A program made the position numbers and the translations under genes. The notes beneath the pieces were generated by a model. That model made no database searches and was not told the DNA's origin. It was given only the letters and a program-made list of their open reading frames with translations. From Phoronis ovalis (lineage: Eukaryota > Phoronida > Phoronidae), in NCBI GenBank assembly GCA_028565635.1, contig JAOXYB010047258.1, positions 1-12,165 of the forward strand: a DNA stretch of 12,165 nt. Reading direction: 5' to 3'. This document shows positions 7,726-12,165 of the stretch, in pieces. Position 1 is the stretch's first letter. Each line of letters opens with the position of its first letter.

Positions 7726-9896
7726 TTATTCTCCTGGCTTGTTCTTCATTGGTGGTGCTGAATGTAAATAAAGTGCTCCAGTTTGGTATAGCTGAAACAA
7801 AAATCAAAGGTATAAAAACAAAACCTTTACACAGAACAGAAAACTATTTTTTCAATCTAAAAAGCTATTAAAGTACAATCATATTGCTACGCAGCAATAG
7901 ATTTATACCAATGACAGTCAAAAAAGTTACTGAACCTGAGACTATGTACCAAACCACAGCATGCACATGTTTCTTATATCTTGCTCCAATTTTTAAAATT
8001 TTTCAACAAACTGTAACCCAAATTTAGCATAACTCAACAATCCATGAGAGACAGAATTTGCATGCATTCATATGGAATTTTATACCAACATGGAAATTGG
8101 AAACGATAGATACTGAAAGCAAAACAGATTCAACAGGAGTGTCTTTATTAGCTTTATAGAGTCCAGACTAGTTGCAGGATTGAGCTGGCACTTTAGCTAG
8201 TAATGCTCATTCAAAAAAATGGAACTCGCATGATATTACAAATACATAAATTAAACATCATATACTTACAGTCCCAAATGATAATATAGCAGAAACAATT
8301 CCAAGAAGTATGACTATATTTCCCTTCTTCACTTTCTCACTATATGCATCTTGCCACGAGCCTTCTGGAACTGGCATACAATTCATGTGATTTTTGTTCT
8401 CCATATCAACCTCTTTATCACTCCTCCATTGAGCTGGAGCATAACCAGACATGCAACGAACAACTTGCTGAGGACCTGTGAGGAAATCAAGAAATACATT
8501 GTCTATTTCGTAATGCAATTCCATCCAGCATTTGAGGATTCCTAAGACATTTCTGGGAATTACTTTGATAAGAAGGTCTGAAGTTGATATCTTGGACGAT
8601 ATTTCCTGTCAGTCAAATGAAGGTAAAGTTTATGACAACATCGTAATGGTATCAACATTTGCAACTTTAGGATAGCAACAATGTAATGACATTTATTACA
8701 TTTACTACCAACTTCTTTTACTGGTAAAAGTATGGAGTTAGTAACATCTCTATATACCTGAAGGGAAAACACACTCGTATATATTATGAAGCTAAAGTAC
8801 TAATAAAAATCTTTTTGATGACTTCATCGTCCTTACATTTAAAAAAAATAAATATCCATTTAAGAATTGTTACCAATAATATACTACACTTTTACCCTTT
8901 TGGTATAAGCAAGTAACCTATACTGCAGGATAACCACCCTAGTACATAGGTATTGCATTTAAACAAAATAGATACAAAGCATCTACAGCTGGAGGCAGAA
9001 CAAATTTATGATGTCAGGTAGGACTAATTTGACGTGAGGGCCTTGCCAAACAGTCATGAATTGACTTTAGCCAGAAACGTGGCGCTTTTTATGCATGTGG
9101 GAGCTATAACCATGGTGGAATAAAATATTGAGGCCTAGGCCCAAGACAGTTAGACAATGGGATTTCTTTTGTGTGCAACCACATGCATTCACAAGAGTAT
9201 TAGAGTAGCAAAGGTATATTTCAAGAGTATCCAGAGGATAATATATTTATAAACTCATACGGTATTCTGAATACATTTTTTGCGAAGATTCAAAAAGTGA
9301 TTAAGTCTCTCTTAGTTTTAGCTGTGAATAGCTAGTCAGTTAGTTGATGACAGCACGGCAAGTTTCAGTCACACATCAGATTATTAGCCCGGGGGGGGTA
9401 CTCAAGGTGTTTTGAATACGGGGATGTGCCGCGGTACCCAATCCATAATTTTAGCTTGTGGTAGCAAACCCAATCCAAATTTTTTGAAATTTTACGGTAG
9501 CAATCCATTTTTTGTGAAATATAAGTGAGGGTAACAATCCACTATAACTTATAAGCAATCTGCGATAATAGGCTACGAGTACATTTTAAAAATTTTATAT
9601 CTTGATTTTTATACAAAACATATGCAAAAATATGTTTTCAAACATGTATTTGTTGTCAGAACAGTAATCAGCAGTCCCCACGGAACAAAACTCAAGAGTC
9701 GACTAAATTCTAAAAGTAAAATAGTAAAAAAGTTGGTAACGGTTCGCCCTCCTGAATTTTTGTCATATCTCTGCAAGAATCGTGCAATCACGAATATAGA
9801 CACTGACTACAGAAATATGCGGATTCCATTTATGTAAACGAACTTACGTGCCACCAAGGTTCCTCTTCTGACGAAAGGAATTAATCTTGTTAACAT
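7726..9896 (-). CDS. COX7B-like / Deltamethrin_res family small mitochondrial membrane protein, 3 exons
   Basis: Exons join 9896-9848, 8475-8270 and 7791-7726, encoding 106 residues. Donors are C|GTAAGT and ACT|GTAAGT; acceptors are TTCCTCACAG and TTTGTTTCAG. Junction phases 1 and 0 agree, and the first junction creates Arg17. Residues 1-17, MLTRLIPFVRRGTLVAR, form an Arg-rich amphipathic leader with no acidic residue, typical of a mitochondrial presequence, which may extend to about 30. A PVPEGSWQDAY motif (51-61) and a basic stretch lead into one membrane helix (about 69-90), then a short tail with Ala-Pro-Pro (97-99) and a Lys-rich end. Pro-x-Pro-x-Gly-x-Trp-Gln followed by Tyr, Lys and one helix is the pattern I know from invertebrate Deltamethrin_res/COX7B-like proteins; COX7B is a nuclear-encoded inner-membrane subunit of cytochrome c oxidase. 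Family membership is from memory of the pattern; the gene structure is seen directly. It is divergent from VPS36. Confidence 0.8.
7792..8269 (-). other. Intron 2 of the COX7B-like gene
   Basis: 478 bp, GTAAGT at 8269-8264 and CAG at 7794-7792. AT-rich; no nested gene or clear repeat seen. Confidence 0.8.
8476..9847 (-). other. Intron 1 of the COX7B-like gene
   Basis: 1372 bp, GTAAGT at 9847-9842 and CACAG at 8480-8476. It contains the CCCGGGG-headed repeat at 9388-9560. Paired open frames at 9609-9837 on both strands have no recognised motif and are probably incidental. Confidence 0.8.
9388..9560 (+). repeat. CCCGGGGGGGG-headed degenerate ~32-bp tandem repeat
   Basis: A GC-rich head, CCCGGGGGGGGTACTCAAGG, starts at 9388 in otherwise AT-rich DNA. 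Four degenerate units follow, marked by CAATCC at 9439, 9471, 9501 and 9535 (spacings 32, 30 and 34). Each is preceded by GTA and mostly followed by A/T-rich TTTTTGAAAT-like sequence. It lies within intron 1 of the minus-strand gene. The class of element is unknown to me; similar GGGGGTACTC-type repeats are, from memory, common in marine invertebrate genomes. Confidence 0.6.
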
Positions 9897-9923
9897 TTTC
9901 AGTTCGTGTCTGAAGCCGAATGG

Positions 9924-9932
9924 AAAATGGCG
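9924..9932 (+). promoter_or_regulatory. YY1-like site AAAATGGCG
   Basis: Matches the YY1 core ATGGCG with the preferred A-rich 5' side. It lies 165 bp upstream of the VPS36 start codon. Its ATG also opens a 37-codon upstream frame ending at 10040. Confidence 0.4.
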
Positions 9933-9971
9933 TCTAATCATCGATTCGGACAAACTAAACTCTATTCTTCT

Positions 9972-9977
9972 GATTGG
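9972..9977 (-). promoter_or_regulatory. Inverted CCAAT box (GATTGG)
   Basis: Reads CCAATC on the minus strand and is preceded by CT in TCTGATTGGAT, giving ATCCAATCAGA, a good NF-Y-type context. It lies between the two YY1-like sites. Confidence 0.4.
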
Positions 9978-9991
9978 ATTATTTTAGCACA

Positions 9992-10000
9992 CCGCCATCT
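9992..10000 (-). promoter_or_regulatory. YY1-like site (CCGCCATCT; AGATGGCGG on minus)
   Basis: A close match to the YY1 consensus on the minus strand, about 100 bp upstream of the COX7B-like start codon. Confidence 0.4.
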
Positions 10001-10096
10001 ACCGGATGACATGCTTCCTAGTTTAATCAGATACCAATAATCAAGCTAATTGAAAGTAGGTCCATTGTCGCGATATTTGGGCTTTAGTGGTTGCAG

Positions 10097-12165
10097 ATGG
10101 ATAGGTTTAGCTGGTCAGACGGTCAACTAAGGAATGGAGAACTGTTTTCTTCGAAGCAACGTAGTGTACGAGTTTATGATGGAGAAGAAAAGGTATTCTG
10201 AATCACCAGATTTTGGTCAGACACAATTTGATTCGGTTTCTAATCTATTTAATACTCATTTATTACTGCACTGTTCAAAGGATGAAAACCCCGGGGAGTG
10301 ACAGTCAAGAATAATTGGATACTCATGTTTGTTATGAAGGGTAAAAAGCCTCTTTTTGGGACTTAGGAGCTCCAAACTCCTACCCTTATTGGGACCTATG
10401 AGCTTAAAATTCATTCCCTGTGTTGGCCTTTTGGGACCTTAAATTTGGCTTTGTAATTGTATCCTAAAGGCTAAAACTACATTTTTTACTTTGAGGACCA
10501 AGATCCAAAATGTGATTCCAATGCACTATGCTAGGAAGGTTAAGGAGTATGTAACAAAAACCGTGTTTTGGGGGAACTTTTTTCTCGAAACAAGCGAATA
10601 TCTGTAAACAATATCCTACATGTATTTTGGTCTTGAAACTAGAAAACACACCTTTTACTATTTTTGGAACTAAATTTTCGTTTTTATAAGATTTTAAAGC
10701 TATTTTATACGCTTTTCAAGGTGTCCTGGATGCCCAGTCTGACTGCCGAAAAATAGACCTTTTTTGCCCGTTTTATTGTACATAACGAACAAGCGTACCC
10801 AGCTATTCTGACTGTCATGACTAATTTCAGAACCCTGTGTACGCAGATTTGAGAAGGTGGAAGGCTTGATCCAGTAAAAGAGTCGATACCTTAAACATAT
10901 GTATTTTTCAATCAATTGTAGGTAGTTGACGTTACTTGATTTTGTAATCATTTTTCCATGTTTTGAAAATATAATTTATTGTCTTTTAGACTGCATTTGA
11001 CAATGGCCAGTTGATGTTAACGTCTCACAGGCTACTTTGGACAGACCATCATGATCAGGTGAAAAGGGATGATTATTAATATTTTCCTTTTAATATGAGA
11101 AAGTCAGTTGATCCCCGAGTTGAAGGATTTTTTAACGTTGTGTAACCTGAATACTTAACTAAGTTTAGAGTATATACGCTATTTAGCATATTAAAAAGTA
11201 TGTAAAGTAACCTTAATATCAACTGATAACATTAGTAACTTAGCCCTTAAACATTTTTCCAGAGATGTATACTCCAACTGAGTCTGGGACAAGTTATTTA
11301 TTCTGAAGTGGAACCATCAGGATTGGGAAAGAGTGCTAAAATTGTCATTCATTTAAGTCCTGCCGCACCAGATAAACCCCCCGGTCCTGTCACGTATAGT
11401 CAGAATCATTATGTACGATTCTCATTCAAAGAAGGAGGTCAAGTAGAGGTAAGTTGTAACTCATTTTACAATACAAGCACCTTTACAGAAGACATATTTC
11501 ATGCATGAAAATTCCTTTTGTCAAACAAGCAAAAGTTAATTTCCATGGTCAGTTTAAAGATACCACTGAATCTATTTTGTATTTTAATAATATTAGCAGT
11601 TTCAGTAGAAAATGTTTTTATTAGAGATTAATCATATTTATAGCAACTGCATAAATGATTTTTTTGTGTTTTCAGTTTTATAGATGTCTACAAGAAGAGT
11701 TATCCAGAAAACTATGGCAGACAGCAACACCTCAAGCGACATCATATCATGTCAGTATTGGCTTAGACATTTAAGATTTATTTGCAATTAGGGCAGTTTC
11801 TAGCAATAGATCTTTTATTATTTTGTGCTGAAATATGCAATCTATGTTAAATAATTATTACAATAATTACAATTGTTTTGTTAATTTTTTTTTCACATTT
11901 AGCTGGTAGCGATCGTATTCAAAACTGCATTCAACCACTACAGCATTAGTATATATAATTTCTTTGTCACTGATTGACTCATATTTTGGTTTCTGTTTCT
12001 AAAATTTCATGTTTTTCTTAAACATTGAAATGAGTTTTGTTTTGTTTAGAAACCTACTGCTGGAGCAAAGGCTGTAGGAATTGTAGGAATTGAACGAAAA
12101 ATACAACAAAAACATCAAGAAACGGATAAAAACATTTCAATTGCTTTTGAAGATTTAGATAAGCT
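10097..12165 (+). CDS. VPS36: VPS36, ESCRT-II GLUE-domain subunit, exons 1-5 (3' end beyond window)
   Basis: Exons are 10097-10192, 10990-11058, 11263-11448, 11676-11750 and 12050 to the edge, all joined in phase 0 with GT-AG introns; 180 residues are present. ESCRT-II (VPS36, SNF8/VPS22, VPS25) acts on endosomes, linking ubiquitinated cargo and PI3P membranes to ESCRT-III. The N-terminal GLUE domain (about 1-140) begins [10 protein letters not shown] and contains [11 protein letters not shown] (23-32), [12 protein letters not shown] (40-51), [12 protein letters not shown] (75-86) and [12 protein letters not shown] (106-117), which parallel metazoan VPS36. There is no zinc-finger insert of the kind found in yeast Vps36. 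After a Thr/Pro/Ala linker, [11 protein letters not shown] (150-160) and [15 protein letters not shown] (166-180) begin the conserved EAP30-type region, whose winged-helix domains would follow outside. Full family members are near 390 residues, so a little under half is here. Confidence 0.95.
10193..10989 (+). other. Intron 1 of VPS36
   Basis: 797 bp, AAG|GTATTC to TGTCTTTTAG. It carries a CCCCGGGG-headed repeat in its first third; the rest has no gene or clear structure. Confidence 0.85.
10287..10450 (+). repeat. CCCCGGGG-headed degenerate tandem repeat in VPS36 intron 1
   Basis: A CCCCGGGGAGTGACAGTCAAG head begins about 10288. It is followed by units marked by TTGGGAC at 10356, 10389 and 10431 (spacings 33 and 42), each leading into CTTAGGAGCT, CTATGAGCTT or CTTAAATTT. 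The layout (GC-rich head, then ~33-bp degenerate units) parallels 9388-9560 in the neighbouring gene's first intron, but the unit sequence differs. Confidence 0.5.
11059..11262 (+). other. Intron 2 of VPS36
   Basis: 204 bp, CAG|GTGAAA to TTTTTCCAG. Ordinary AT-rich intron. Confidence 0.85.
11449..11675 (+). other. Intron 3 of VPS36
   Basis: 227 bp, GAG|GTAAGT to GTGTTTTCAG. Nothing further seen. Confidence 0.85.
11751..12049 (+). other. Intron 4 of VPS36
   Basis: 299 bp, CAT|GTCAGT to TTTTGTTTAG. It contains a second strong acceptor-like site (T-run then CACATTTAG, ending 11902), but no donor follows that would make an in-frame exon. Confidence 0.8.

Larger units (their letters stand above)
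9897..10096. promoter_or_regulatory. Bidirectional promoter between the COX7B-like gene and VPS36
   Basis: The two start codons face away from each other across 200 bp, which must hold both 5' UTRs and core promoters unless either gene has an upstream non-coding exon. Visible motifs are AAAATGGCG at 9924-9932 (YY1-like, plus orientation), CCGCCATCT at 9992-10000 (YY1-like, minus orientation) and GATTGG at 9972-9977 (inverted CCAAT box, NF-Y type). No TATA box is obvious. YY1 motifs often lie just downstream of housekeeping start sites in the sense orientation. By that rule the plus motif would serve VPS36 and the minus motif the COX7B-like gene, with overlapping transcript ends. That assignment is inference. 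Confidence 0.65.

Noticed and set aside
9609-9837. Overlapping open frames on both strands in intron 1 of the COX7B-like gene
   Set aside because: No recognised motif, no start or splice context, and they lie inside a well-supported intron.
11903-11970. Extra exon in VPS36 intron 4 after the CACATTTAG acceptor-like site
   Set aside because: No donor follows in a usable position, and exon 4 joins exon 5 in frame with the expected spacing for the family.
1-12165. A prokaryotic-style operon, CRISPR array, or novel defence system
   Set aside because: The coding sequence is spliced, metazoan and housekeeping; no spacer-repeat arrays or dense gene clusters are present.

Overview
This is a piece of a metazoan nuclear genome, most likely from an invertebrate. 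It is AT-rich, with spliced genes, 200-1400 bp introns and many short non-autonomous transposons. The style of its repeats would fit a marine invertebrate such as a hemichordate, echinoderm or cnidarian, but nothing here fixes the phylum.

The right quarter holds two protein genes transcribed away from each other. On the minus strand (start codon 9896-9894, stop 7728-7726) is a three-exon gene for a 106-residue single-pass mitochondrial protein. It resembles the COX7B-like / Deltamethrin_res family of cytochrome c oxidase-associated small subunits. On the plus strand (start 10097, running off the right edge) are the first five exons of VPS36, the GLUE-domain subunit of the ESCRT-II endosomal sorting complex. 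All splice sites are GT-AG and all reading phases agree across the junctions. The two start codons are 200 bp apart, so the genes share a bidirectional promoter with CCAAT-box and YY1-like motifs. Their functions (respiratory chain and endosomal sorting) are unrelated, as is common for head-to-head housekeeping pairs.

The left 7.4 kb has no intact gene that I can support. At the far left is a minus-strand relic of a BED-type zinc finger, as found in hAT transposases and ZBED proteins, with most zinc ligands lost. The rest is intergenic DNA holding: a foldback MITE with ~76-bp inverted repeats (2370-2805); a 61-63 bp tandem duplication (3921-4044); three diverged copies of one dispersed repeat (near 3541, 4250 and 6940); two CAACGTTG-rich palindromic repeat blocks (4685-5270 and 6464-6730); and two short hAT-like elements (4852-5244, with an 8-bp target duplication, and 5444-5726). 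The first hAT-like element sits inside one of the CAACGTTG blocks, which gives a relative order of insertion.

The first introns of both genes carry similar-looking elements, each with a CCCGGGG head followed by a degenerate ~30-40 bp periodic repeat (9388-9560 and 10287-10450). I see no CRISPR array, rRNA, tRNA or novel multi-gene system. The points of most interest are the divergent gene pair and the transposon archaeology.
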